A stretch of 64,000 nucleotides of DNA from Eutrigla gurnardus (lineage: Eukaryota > Chordata > Actinopteri > Perciformes > Triglidae). The translations under genes were made by a program, and so were the position numbers. The stretch spans positions 4,098,501-4,162,500 of the forward strand of contig OY741284.1 in assembly GCA_963514095.1 (NCBI GenBank), in the 5' to 3' direction. Positions 1-10,997 of this stretch are shown one piece after another (within the stretch, counting starts at the first letter, position 1; every line of letters begins with the position of its first letter). The notes under the pieces were generated by a model, which was not told the origin of the DNA, made no database searches, and worked only from the letters and a program-made list of their open reading frames with translations.

Positions 1-180
1 ATGCTCAAAGGAGAAAAAGCAAACCAAGACAAAAAAACGATAACAAAAAGGTTGTCCGCCTTGACCACCATGGATCTTTTCTCCTCCAAAAAAACTGGAG
101 AACCTACACCACCATCTCTACAAAAACAGTATACCAGTGACCACGAAGGAACAGGCATAGTCCCTCCACCTTCCAGTTAA
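1..180 (+). CDS. Possible 3' end of an unidentified gene (weak)
   Basis: An open frame in phase with base 1 runs to a TAA at 178-180 and encodes about 59 residues. The peptide is rich in Lys, Thr, Ser and Pro and ends GIVPPPSS. It could be the last coding exon of a gene lying to the left of the window. I recognise no domain, and frames of this length arise by chance. The sequence after the stop is AT-rich and looks like UTR or intergenic DNA. Low confidence. Confidence 0.2.
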   Translation: MLKGEKANQDKKTITKRLSALTTMDLFSSKKTGEPTPPSLQKQYTSDHEGTGIVPPPSS

Positions 181-447
181 GATAAATGTTTCATCTAAAC
201 AGTAGGGTAGTGAGCCGAGCAATATGAAAAAGGAGTCCCATAACACTATTGGCCGATAAAAGGTTCAGTTTACTGGGTCGGGGAGCATTGCTCCAATGCC
301 AAAAAGTAAATGCCATAAAAAAGAAAGATTGACATATTATTTATGTTCCACTTGATAAAATAAAAGACAGAAAAAGGAAAACAGAAAGGTTCCAGTCATG
401 GCTGGTAGTTCATATAGTTCATATTCCATTTGATAAAAAAGAAAGAT

Positions 448-464
448 GGGGGGGGGGGGGGGGG
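448..464. repeat. G homopolymer
   Basis: Seventeen consecutive G. Similar G runs occur near 12790-12808, 35514-35528, 42411-42426 and 42550-42570. The lengths of such runs are error-prone in assemblies. Confidence 0.9.
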
Positions 465-1891
465 TTAGTATAGTTCTTGGAGTTTATTTAAATGGCTCTT
501 GTGGGGAGAGAGAAAAAAAGCACAGTCTCCAGGCCTTTGCACACTCCGTGTCTCCGAGTCCGTTTTCATGAAATGTGTTTTTTTTCCCATCTGCCATCCG
601 ATAAAATTCATTGCGCAATGAAAACGTTCACACTGAGCCTGATGCGTTTTTTTAATAGATTGCGAAAATTCATCATCCAGCAGTGACGACGATTTTGTGA
701 TCATCTCATTCTTGAAAAAAGAAAAAAGAAGGAAGCTGCGCAACTATCACAATCGGTTCCAGGTGGACTTCAGGATGTCGGTGGTCCAGTTTGGGACCAC
801 TAAACTACTGGGACCGCACATCAGAAAGAAGACCACCGATCTCCGCGACCCAACTGACCAACGTGAGGTCGTATTCATTTTTTAAGGTGTGACTATTCTG
901 GATAGAAAAAATGGGCTCAGTGTCCAAAGGCCTCAAGTCTTATTTCAGTTTGACCTTTTATGGAGTTTATTAACATTTGTACTAATTTTTCAGCCTGCGG
1001 ACCTAATTCAGTTCCTGAAAGGTGTAGGTGCTGCTCCCCCAGGAGAGCTCGATTGTAGAGTAGGAAAGCCTTCTGTCTTTTAGTGCTGAACTCATGTTTC
1101 ACTTTCTAGCACGCTTTGCAGTGCTTCATTGTGGCCTTGCTGTAATTTGCCAGCACCTCTACAGCTCACTAATTAACACACTTTATTACTTGCCAACACT
1201 TACTTTAACCAGACAACACACTTTCCTGTTTAACAGGGGTTAACTGCTGCACTCTTTATTTTGGGCAGTTGCCAGGCATCGAGCAAGGTTCCAGGAAGTT
1301 ACCACCGAAAAATGGCAAATATTTGTTTTTTTCACAAAATTAAAAGTTAAATGTAGATGTTGGTAGGTAGATTTTTTTAACCAGACAGAGCCAGGCATAT
1401 TGTTTCCCCCTGCTTTCAGTTTTTGTGCTACACTAAGGTAACCAGCTGCTAACTAACATCAGATATCAATGTTCCATTATTTCATCACTATTAATCTTCC
1501 ATATCCACAAATAAACATGACACTGTAGAGATGAGGAGGGCAAACAGACCCAAACAGTCACATATAACAAATTTTGTAATTTCTCTCACCCTCTATCACT
1601 GCTGATGATGTGTGTCAGTTAGCATATCGGTTAAATAGCCAGTAGCCCATGGTACAATCTGAAGGAGCTCATCCATTTAAAACCTATTACACAAAATTAC
1701 ATTACGAAGGTCATTAAGAATATATTAGAGGTGTCGATGTCGTTATAAATTCACAACATGTTAGAGAAGTCATTAGGAAATGTGGGCCAACACACCCACA
1801 CACACATAGGGAGGTTATTAATGTCACTCATGAATGAGGCCGACAATCCAAAATGACAAAAGCAAGGTCTGGGTGTGTGTGATGGATGGAC

Positions 1892-1924
1892 TCAAGTGTG
1901 TGTGTGTGTGTTTGTGTGTGTCTG
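1892..1924. repeat. GT dinucleotide microsatellite
   Basis: An interrupted (GT)n tract of about 30 bp in a GT-rich neighbourhood. Confidence 0.8.
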
Positions 1925-2365
1925 AAGCTGTAGCGCTAAGGAGTGTTAAGGCCTCAAACACCTTTAACATGTCGTGCTTTGTGATGCACAGTAAAAGTGA
2001 TCCACAGAGACCGAAACACGTCTTTGATAAACTCTTTAACTACATAACACTCCTTTGCAATAACCCTGTTTAACACCGGAACGGAGACTGAGTAATGTGT
2101 GTTATTTTGTCTTGTGTGACTTTGTGTTAATGTACAATTAGAATACATTCATTAATTTGATCTTAAGCAAATTTATTGACAGCGAAGCAATTGTAAAATT
2201 CTAGTTAAGAAGGTTTCATGTTACCAGACAGCAAGCAGAAACATGAAGCCAAAGCGTCTTAAATTTGCATTCTCTCTACTGGCCATCAGTAGGCAACTCT
2301 GGTTACAAAAATAAGTCTGATTGTATAGAAGTCAATGAGAAAATGAGCCTACTTCTCACTTAATT

Positions 2366-2900
2366 TATTATTTCAGTAAACATTTTAAAGACCCCCTCCA
2401 GGCATGTTTTTAAGTATATAAAAATAATCTGCAATGCCTAATATTTTGTCTGACATTGTTTCCCCAAATAAAAAGTAAAAAAAACCCTCTGAAATTGGGC
2501 TCTATAGGACATCCACTGCTCTCTCCTCATGGAGAAATTCTGAGACACTGAATATTCATGATATGCAAATACCACAGGCCGCGCGCCTCGACCACCACAG
2601 CTGCTTGCGCTCATGCTCGCGCTTACGAACGACAACAAGATGGCTAGCGGAAACATCGGCGAGATTCAGCCGGGGTACTATGAACCGACACAAGGATGGA
2701 TGCGTCTGATCGGGAGGCCCGGACTAGAAGGTGCGAAACGCGGAACGCCCGCGGCGCGGCCAGCGGGGGACGGAGGGAACGACAGTGATTGGTTGGGTGT
2801 ACTAGAGACGTACATAATCTTGCTTGCCAGGATTCGTTTGAATTTTCAAATTTCACAGAGGTGCACAGAAATCTCTTTCAGGAGAGGAATGTGAAAACAC
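2366..2900. repeat. Probable dispersed repeat with CpG-rich segment
   Basis: The left half is AT-rich and contains a TATTCATGATATGCAAAT motif. The right half (2580-2780) is sharply CpG-rich (GCGCGCCTCG, CCCGCGGCGCGG). This composition and motif order resemble a repeat family I associate with many teleost genomes. No second copy lies in the window, so that identification is from general knowledge. A CpG-island promoter of an unknown gene is the alternative. The short frame beginning ATGGCTAGCGG at 2640 is not recognisable. Confidence 0.3.
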
Positions 2901-2934
2901 CTCTCTAGTGACAAAATCTGACAAATCACTATAG

Positions 2935-3320
2935 TCAGTGTCAGACTTTAAACATGAGTGTATGGTCTCAATCTCTAGTTTCAAGTCTTCAATCCAGCAT
3001 GATGTTCATTTAGTACATTATGGTCCATTTAGAGTCCAACAGACCAGAAAGCAGGGGATGCTTTAGGGCAGGGCTACCATGTGATTGACAGGTCGCTACC
3101 ATGCCATTGGCCGTCTGGGAGTTGTCCGTCTTACGATCTTTGCCCTTTCACAGGAAGTTTTCACTTCATGGAAGTTAACTGGAAAATGGTTTTGGTTGTA
3201 TTCAACGTTGGTTTGCTTAGCTCCACCCGTTCATGTCAGTTCTGGTTACAAAAAAAAAAAAAAATAACTGCAGTGGCCAAAACCAAGATGACAAAAAAAA
3301 AAGATCCAAAACGTAGTGAA
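2935..3320 (-). repeat. Dispersed repeat family X, copy 1 (minus)
   Basis: The reverse complement matches copies at 6285-6640, 14815-15240, 25860-26190 and a fragment at 44455-44530. Shared landmarks include ATGGTCTCAATCTCTAG, the AATCCAGCATGATGTTCATT segment and the 'cctgctttatggtctgtt' type segment. A 14-base A run at 3249-3262 sits inside it. I see no coding capacity and cannot name the family. Confidence 0.7.
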
Positions 3321-3489
3321 CACGAACAGAGAGAGACCATTAAAATGGACTCCAATTCTGAGTCAAGTCTCAGTTACAAAGACATGTGACATCTTCAAAA
3401 ACATATGACAATAGGAATGTACAAAATGTCAAACTGGTTTACCTGCTTAGAGAGGTGTAGACATTTTCATTGGACCTTTGAAGACGTCT

Positions 3490-4340
3490 TTATTCAACGT
3501 TGGTGAGTCCAGTCGGTGTTCAAACAGTCATCAGTGGTCGTGGTTACACTTGTCTTTTCAATGCAACTTTATTCATCTGATCGTACCAGGATACATGTAA
3601 TTGTAATGTCTGTACAATCAGTACTAAGTTCAGATCTGGATACAATTCTTAATTATCAAACATAGGTATCTTGCTGCTGATGAATAACTAACATTTCCCA
3701 ATTTCCCTGCTTCAAAATAAATGCTTTTAAGTAATGAAATTATAGGGAACATTTTGTGCAAAGAACTAAATGTGGAAAATGTTTATTTGCGTAGACATTT
3801 GCAGCTATTCTTCAATAAAGTAAGTCTCTTAACACTGTAGTTGGGAAGAGTAAGCACCAACAATAACTGGGGATTTTATTGTGAAGAATTTATTGTAATA
3901 AAATGTGTTTATCCACAGTTGCTCCTTTAACCATGAACTATATTTAAGGCAGGTTGCAGGTTGTTAAATTGAGTTCTAATCCGGTGCATCCGGTTGCAAA
4001 AGTTGCACTGAAAAGACGATTGTCATCATGGCCAGTAACATGAAGGGTACAGACTGTACAGGCAGCCTGCTCTCCTAAAAATGATCTTCCCACACAGCAA
4101 AACTGCATTGTGAACTACATTTAGAGGGAAAACCTATTTTGTCGCGAATTGTGCTTCTTTTGTGGTGTCTGTGGAAGCCTGGATAGGGAGGACGTCAGGT
4201 TGATGGATGATGATTTTTATGAAACATAAGTAATAATAATAATAATGGTTAATAATAGCCAATAATACCAGTTATACAGTTTAGAAATACTGTATTTTGC
4301 ATATAAAGATGTTTAATAATAATATTGTAACGTCAAACTT
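3490..4340. other. Non-coding sequence upstream of the TRIM gene
   Basis: AT-rich with no recognisable exon. A pyrimidine tract ending in TTTTTTTAG at about 4345-4355, just before the TRIM start codon, fits a splice acceptor. A 5' UTR exon may therefore lie somewhere in this stretch, but I cannot place it. Confidence 0.4.
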
Positions 4341-4363
4341 GAATTTCTTTTTTTAGCGTCAAC

Positions 4364-6195
4364 ATGTCAGCTGCCAGCTGTTTGCTGACTGAAGAGCAGT
4401 TTCTGTGCGGCATCTGTCTGGATGTGTTCAACAATCCAGTCACGTTACCATGTGGGCACAACTTCTGCCAAAACTGCATCACGCAGCACTGGGATAGCAG
4501 CTCCCAGTGTCGGTGCCCGTCGTGCAAGGAACCTTTCTATAAAAGGCCTGAACTGCGAGTCAATATTTTCATATCTGAGATGGCCGCTCAGTTCAGAGAG
4601 TCAGCTGGAAGGAGCAGCTCAGACAAACAAGCTGCCGAACCGGGAGAAGTTCCCTGTGACGTCTGCACTGAAACCAAGAGAAAAGCTGTGAGGTCCTGCC
4701 TGGTGTGTCTGGCCTCCTACTGTAATGCTCACTTGCAGCCGCATCTGACAGCTCCACGCCTGAAAAGACATCAGCTCACTGACCCTGTGGAGAACCTGGA
4801 AGGCCGGATGTGTACGATACACGATAAACCTATGGAGCTCTTCTGCAAAACTGACCAGACTTGCGTGTGCATGCTATGCCCACTTTTAGACCACAAATCC
4901 CATGAAGTGATTCCGCTGAAGGAACAATTTGAGAAAAAGAAGGCCGAGTTGGGAAAGAGAGGAACCGAAATTCAACGGATGATCCAGGAGAGACGGCTGA
5001 AGATCCAGGAGATCAAACGCTCTGCAAAGCTCAGCGAGGAAGCTGCAGACAGAGAGACAGCTCATGGGGTTCAGGTGTTCACCGTGTTGATACAGTCTTT
5101 GGAAAGAACCCGGGCAGAGCTCATCAGGATGATTGAAGTGAAGCAGAAAATGACTGAGAATCAGGCAAAAGGCTTCATCCAAGAGCTGGAGCAGGAAGTC
5201 TCTGAGCTGATCAGGAGACGGGCTGATGTAGAGCAGCTCTCACTAGTGATGTCCAAATGAAGCTTCGTGAAGCATTTTCTTTATTTTCTGAGCCCAATAG
5301 ATGGCGCTCTCTGTTCAACAAAGGGTTGAAAGCAATGGAAATATATCGGCCTTCAAACCTTTTTTGAACAGAGAGCGCCATCTATTGGGCTCAGAAAATA
5401 AAGAAAATGCTTCACGAAGCTTCATTTGGACATCACTAGCTCTCACACTCCAAAGACCACCTCCACTTCCTGCAAAGCTTTACATCCCTGAATACTCCTG
5501 CACTCACCAAGGACTGGACAGAGGTCAGCGTGTATCCACCATCATTCGATGAGATGGTGAGGAAAGCGTTGGATCAACTGAAGGAGACCCTTGGTAAAGA
5601 AATTAAAGAGCTGCTCTGCAAGGCTGAACTGAACAGGGTCCAGCTCTCCGCTGTGGATGTGACTCTAGATCCTGATACAGCACATCAAGCTCTCATCCTG
5701 TCTGATGATGGGAAACAAGTACATCATAGTGTAGTGAAGAAGAATCTCCCAGACAGTCCTAAGAGATTTAATCCTAGTTGTTGTGTGTTGGGGAAACCAA
5801 GTTTCTCTTCTGGAAGATTTTACTTTCAGGCAACGGTTAAAGAGAAGACTAGATGGACTTTAGGAGTCGCCAAAGCATCGATCAAAAGAAAGGGGATAAT
5901 CCCACTTTGTCCAGACAATGGCCACTGGACCATATGGTTGAAAAATGGAGATGAATATGCTGCTCTTGTTGGCTCTCCTCTACAGCTTTCTCTAAATTCG
6001 AAGCCACAAACGGTGGGAGTGTTTGTGGATTATGAGGAGGGTCTGGTCTCCTTTTATGATGTAGATGCTGCAGCTCTTATCTACTCCTTTACTGGCTGCT
6101 CCTTCACTGAGAAACTCTATCCATTCTTCAGTCCTGGTCTCAATAATGATGGCATCAACTCCACACCTGTGATCATTTCTAGCATCGTTAAGTGA
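4364..6195 (+). pseudogene. Bloodthirsty-like TRIM E3 ligase, disrupted by a MITE
   Basis: A tripartite-motif E3 ubiquitin ligase of the teleost bloodthirsty/TRIM39-like expansion. The first frame (4364-5260) has a RING finger with C15, C18, C30, H32, C35, C38, C51 and C54. It then has a B-box1-like Cys cluster (about 98-127), a B-box2 (about 150-185) and a coiled coil (about 187-290). It ends prematurely at MSK-stop inside an inserted element. The second frame resumes after the insertion and ends at 6195 with a full PRY-SPRY (B30.2) domain: LDPDTAH, WTLGVAK, VDYEEGLVSFYD, then LYPFFSPG near the end. Removing the element plus one 8-bp target copy (203 bp) puts the two halves in one frame with no stop, about 545 codons, the usual size for the family. 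A polypyrimidine-AG just before the ATG suggests a spliced 5' UTR. The allele as sequenced would make a RING/B-box/coiled-coil protein without SPRY. Whether it is fixed or polymorphic is unknown. Confidence 0.9.
5244..5438. mobile_element. hAT-type MITE inserted in TRIM coding sequence
   Basis: A 195-bp near-perfect foldback. Each arm is about 75 bp, beginning TAGTGATGTCC and ending GGACATCACTA, around a short loop (5320-5362). The flanks GCTCTCAC at 5236-5243 and 5439-5446 are identical 8-bp target-site duplications. The 8-bp duplication and TAGTGATG terminus fit the hAT superfamily. It carries no coding capacity, so it would have been mobilised in trans. Confidence 0.92.
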
Positions 6196-6284
6196 TTTTT
6201 AAAACATTTGTGTCTGGGTTTTAGGTGATTCAAATTTTGCAGTGTCAATCGCTGAAATGTGCCTTGTAAAAATGATATTTTTCT

Positions 6285-6640
6285 CATAGACTGTATATAA
6301 AAAAGTGCATGTAGTCATTATAACGTCCTCGTTGGTTTCTGGACTAGGGTTTGAAGCCTTGAGTTTGGCATTTTGGCCTTCGCCATCTTAGTTTTTGTCT
6401 GATACCATCTCGGCTTTTTGTAACCAGAAGAGGGGTTTATTTTGTTTTCACAATCTGGAAAAACTGTCAAGGGTTAAAGTTATGGAAAACATGGACAACT
6501 CACAGACTGGACAACACCTTGGTGGCAACCTGTCAATCACAAGATTGCCCCAAAGCATACCCTGCTTTATGGTCTATTCAAGAAGACTTGAAACTAGTGA
6601 TACACCTTAAATTCATGTTTACAATGTTTATTGAGGTAAT
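6285..6640 (+). repeat. Dispersed repeat family X, copy 2 (plus)
   Basis: Starts near a 'gttggtttctggact' segment, runs through GCCTTGAGTTTGGCATT and CGCCATCTTAG, and ends near TTCATGTTTACAATG. It is collinear with the copies at 14815-15240 and 25860-26190 but lacks internal parts. It lies about 90 bp downstream of the TRIM stop codon. Confidence 0.7.
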
Positions 6641-6959
6641 ACATCAAATGAAAAGTAAGATCATTTTCACTTTTTCGCTTCTATACAATGAGACGTATTT
6701 CCCCCTGAAAGAATGCATGTTCATGCATTGTTAAGTCTGGTTGAAGAGGACTCAGGTAAATTTTCCCCCTTGGTACGATTCTGTTCAGCAGATCTGAACA
6801 CCACCATTTGAAGCTTGTCCAGTCTAAAACAGATTGCACAGTTCAATTGGAAACGGTCTTGGCCCAGGTAGAAATTGATTCTGGAATGTGATCCAACCTC
6901 GATGTCTGTGATGGTTCTCAGTCTAGGCCATGGTACTCTTTAGAAGCTGTATTGTAGGC
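6641..6959. other. Unassigned non-coding sequence
   Basis: No gene or recognisable element. It separates repeat family X copy 2 from the Penelope-like remnant. Confidence 0.4.
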
Positions 6960-7705
6960 AACTGGACTGCCTTTAGTTTTTTTTTTTAAGATGTTTTGCC
7001 TTTCATCCAAGAGGCTTGGATGTGGGGAGTTTAGGTATTTAACCTCTTGTAGGGTCTTGAATACTGTGAGAGATATGTGACTCCTGGACCCACCCAGCCC
7101 TCGTTAGGGTCAAATGAGTTTGAGTGTGGATGGTTGTTAATGTGGGGACTGATCTGAGACCTGTACTGTATGTGGCTGATAGGTTACGTCTTAAACCAGG
7201 TCTTCTGTTCAGAGATGGTCGTTCCAGCTCAACGAATATGGCTTCTTTAACTCTTTTCTAAAATCCTCACTGCCAGAATGTGAACATTGGTGTCCTCAAA
7301 GAGGAGAATCCCTTGTCCTTATGATGGAGATGGACTGCTGAGTCCTGACCTGAGGAACTCGCTCTCCTGTGTTGTTCCAGTCACTTGTGCAGTGGTTGTT
7401 TAGTTTCCCCTATGTACACACCATATACATCACATTGTTCAGATGTTTTCTGGGTATCTTGTCCTTAGGGTGGAGAAGCGCACAGGGATGTGGTTTGGAG
7501 ACACCTACAATGTTCGGGATGACAATGTTGGTGCATTTTTTGTTGTTATTTTCTTCTCCATCCATGTTCTGTCTCTCTGATATCAACCATACACCGTTCA
7601 AATACTGTGACATGTCAATGTCCTTCCTAATGAAGTCCTGACAGTCACAAACAGAACTTGGGAAAAAAATGTTTTTTTCCCTTGTGCAGTATAAAGTAAG
7701 CACAG
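6960..7705 (-). mobile_element. Penelope-like element remnant (GIY-YIG endonuclease end)
   Basis: The minus-strand translation gives broken pieces of the C-terminal part of a Penelope-like polyprotein, in order. First is a linker with LLHPKDKIPRKHLNNVMY, then YIGETKQPLHK of the GIY-YIG endonuclease. A segment with FEDTNVHILAV follows, and then KEAIFVELERPSLNR. Reading frames change between these blocks, and the Cys-containing stretch normally between NNVMY and YIGET is missing. The reverse transcriptase part is not recognisable upstream. This is a dead 5'-truncated fossil. The assignment rests on remembered family motifs. Confidence 0.75.
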
Positions 7706-8528
7706 CTTATATTTAGCTGCAAAACCCTGTTCAATAAATGAATGTTAATGGAAGGAAGCCTTGTGAGTTTGTTCAGCGTGACTTTTGCAGTTGTCACATT
7801 CATCCACTGCAATAATACTCTTGTTTAAAGCTGTCAATCTACTGCTCACTCTTTTGTTGGAAGCTGGAAGTGCCACATTTCTCTCTGCATCATCACTGCT
7901 GTAGTAAATCACATTTACAGGCAACGGACACACCTGCAAGTCAGCCTGTTCACTTCGAGGACAGCTATAGGGGAATTTGCAGCACACATTCCTGAACTCA
8001 TTGTTGCTACAGTGTACTAGTTTTAGCTATGGTAGAGAAATCAGTTTTAGACAAGAATACACTTAGTTGCAGTTTTCCAAACAAACACATTTACTTACTG
8101 TTTTATAACAAGGTTATATGGGTATTTGAGCATCACAACATGTCATGCCTAATAAATAATAATAACCACAGTAACCTGTTCAGCTGAAGGAAAGAGCCAC
8201 AGTTAATTCAGCCATGAATAATTTTATTATTTGCACCTTTGCTTTTCCTACTGTGACGTGTCAAAATATCATCCATGATGAATGCCTGACAGGCTTAATT
8301 GTAAAGACATATATATATATTATTAATAATATATAAAATATAGTTTGTTTTTCTTTGGTCTGGCATATAAAGTGAGCTACAGACTCCTACAGTGCTACAG
8401 TGACGTGCCAAACAAATTATTCCGAGACTTGGTCTGTGCTGAAAATACACCAAAACCAAAAGTATTTTCCAAACCATTCAGAAAATTGGCAAATCATGAA
8501 GATGATAATATGCAATTTGATCAGTCAG
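7706..8528. other. Unassigned non-coding sequence
   Basis: No exon or element recognised. A short AT microsatellite occurs at about 8309-8340. Confidence 0.4.

Positions 8529-8529
<1 letters not shown>

Positions 8530-8565
<36 letters not shown>
8530..8565. repeat. TTAC tetranucleotide microsatellite
   Basis: About nine TTAC units in tandem. Confidence 0.9.
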
Positions 8566-8660
8566 GAGTCAGCTGCAGAGCCCTCTAAGGTCCAGCCAAA
8601 AACACATTGACTTGGAATGTGAAACACAACTTAGTTCAGCAGATTAATTGAAAATTTCAA

Positions 8661-10997
8661 GAGAATCGTTAACTTTGGTATAAAAGCATGACATTTGGCA
8701 CAGATACTCTCTAAGGGTCACTTTTTGGGAAAAAGTCGTTAGCCACCCAAAAATTAGAAAAGGTGGCCGCTATTTCTGTCAAATGCTCATTATGTCGATC
8801 GTTCAAACTGTGATGTAGGCATAACATTTTGTGAAAATACTCTCTTAAGAATGTTTTTTTGGAGAACAGTGCTTGTTCCTGAAAAAAATCAAGAAGACAA
8901 CCATTTTTTCATTTCATTTTCATTTCTCTTAAATCCTTACATCAATTTATCAAATGGTGATGCTATCATCAAGACTGGTACAAATGTTCTTAAAGGAACA
9001 TTCTCATGGAAAAAGGTGTGTGCCACTCAAAAATTCAAGATGGCGACCATTTTCAAGATGGCCACCATTTCTGTCAGAGCTCAATGTAATGTGTTAAGGA
9101 AGGTTTTGTTTAATAGAGTGAATGTCATTACACAACCAGGGCACACTGGTGACTTCACTGCTGTGGAACTCAGCATGGGGTTCAGTGTCAGCTTATCTAG
9201 TTTTACTTAGACTGTAGTTCTTGACTAGTAGTAATAGTATAGCTAAGGTTAGTGTCCCAAATGCTGTCTAACAGCCCCTCATCAATTAGCTAGTATTTTA
9301 TGTAGTTAGATAGCTGCACCTGAATTGACAGGTTCTGCCAGCGCGGGAGAGCCATGCCAAGGGTAAACGGGGCAATACATGACTTGTTCATGTATGCTTA
9401 CCCGGAAGGTGTACAGATCACACGGGACTTAAATGGCACTGAATGAATGATCGGGCTAGGTGTAGGTTACCCAAACCTAGTTGTATCCCATACATAAATG
9501 TGTACTATGTCTATGATTCAGGTGGTAAAAGGATAACCCCTCTGCCTTAATCATACAACAAACCAAAATGTTAAATGAAAGTCCCATGTCAACCAAGAGG
9601 CCAACTGATTGGATGAAATGTTATCTTGTCAGACAGACACAAAGCAACCCCTCCAATCACCATCTACCCATCATGTTTCTCAACATGATGCCTATAAAAT
9701 GATTGGCACCAACATTCCACACTTTCACAAGATCAACAAAGCCAATGACCCTGGACCTTGAACAACTGGATGAAGGTGGTGGTATAGAAGCTACTTTGAG
9801 AAGGAATCAAGTATCACTACAATTGTCAACTTCGGTTCAACAACACAAAGTCACTTTGTGCCCAGAAGTGCCGCCGAACCATGATGCAGAGAAGTCTGCA
9901 GGTTTGCTTTCTTTGTGAAAACACATCTCCTGAATCTGAACTACATCAGGTAATGACAATGCACATGAATGACAGACTACATGAATGTGCACAAACACTG
10001 AATGATGGTAAATTATTGGCACAATTTAGTGGCGCTGATGCCATTGCACAGGAGCTGAAATACCATCGTTTATATACCAATACCAACAGAGTACACTATT
10101 AAAGCAACACCCACGTTGAAAAATGAATCTTGAATTTTTGCAATTGATTTCTTCTATAAGTGTGGCCGGTAGAGTATTTTTGCTAACACGTATGTGTGTA
10201 TCAGTGTACATACTACCGAAATGATGGCCATCTTGAAAAAGGGCTCTATCTTGAATGTTTTATTGGCCATTTTTCCAAAAAATGGCCTTAACAGAGTACT
10301 TGTGGCATATTTTCTGTATCACTATTTGGAAACACTGGCAATGAACATAGGACAGGAATGGGATGCATCTTGAAAAATATTTTCCATCCTGAATTTTTAC
10401 TGGCCACTTCCTTTTTCTAACAGTGGCCCTTCCTCTCTGTGGACTGCACCTTGCTGTGGTGTAGAGGCTTGTGTACTCTAATGAACCTGAGAGCTACAGT
10501 ATGCCGGCAGAGATTTTATATCCCTTGCAAGTTTAACTAAGCTGGACAGGTCAAAGGAGAGGAGGTGGACAAAGCAGACATTATGACTATTTGACAGAAA
10601 TGGTGACAATCTTGAAAATGGTGAGTGGCACATACCTTTTTCCAAAAGAGACTTCCTTGAAGAGTATTTCTGCCTAATTTTATGCTTGCATCACCATTAT
10701 GAAAATTGAAATAATTAATATTCTATAGGACCGGTGGCCATCTTTAAAAATGGCAGCCATCTTGAATTTGGGACAAGCATCTTTTCCCATTATCTGTCTT
10801 TTAGAGAGTATTTAGATCAAATGTTATGCTTGGATCACTGTTTGAATAATTTATATAATAACCATTGAATAGCTATGTCCATCTAAAACTGGCCGCCATA
10901 TTGAATTTTTGAGTGGCCAACATCTTTTTCCAAAATAGTGGCGCTTAGACAGTATCTGTGCCAAATGTCATGCTTTTATACCAAAGTGAACGATTGT
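8661..10997. mobile_element. Element with long subrepeated inverted arms (2.3 kb)
   Basis: The left end (8661-8800) and the reverse complement of the right end (about 10860-10997) match closely. Shared landmarks are ATCGTT, ACTTTGGTATAAAAGCATG, ACATTTGGCACAGATACT and GGAAAAAG. Each arm also holds several diverged direct subrepeats with the theme 'AAATGGCCGCCATCTTGAATTT'; examples lie near 9000-9080, 10240-10280 and 10735-10780. The centre contains a degenerate coding domain (see the entry at 9840). No target duplication is clear. It looks like a decayed DNA transposon with foldback-type ends. I cannot name the superfamily. Confidence 0.6.
9840..10102 (+). pseudogene. Degenerate Cys/His domain inside the inverted-arm element
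   Basis: The frame ending at 10102 reads CFLCENTSPESELHQ, then LHECAQTLNDGKLLAQFSG, then KYHRLY. The pattern CxxC, LH...R..CA..L.D..LLA...DA.A.E.KYH resembles an N-terminal domain I have seen in large uncharacterised fish and cnidarian proteins that appear to be transposon-encoded. The second Cys after KYH is not present here. Upstream, stops break the frame. The function of the domain is unknown to me. Confidence 0.4.

Larger units (their letters stand above)
181..2365. other. Non-coding stretch, no gene seen
   Basis: AT-rich sequence with only short unrelated open frames. It holds a G homopolymer (448-464) and a GT microsatellite (about 1892-1924). I see no exon with convincing splice sites and no recognisable protein similarity. 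Confidence 0.5.
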
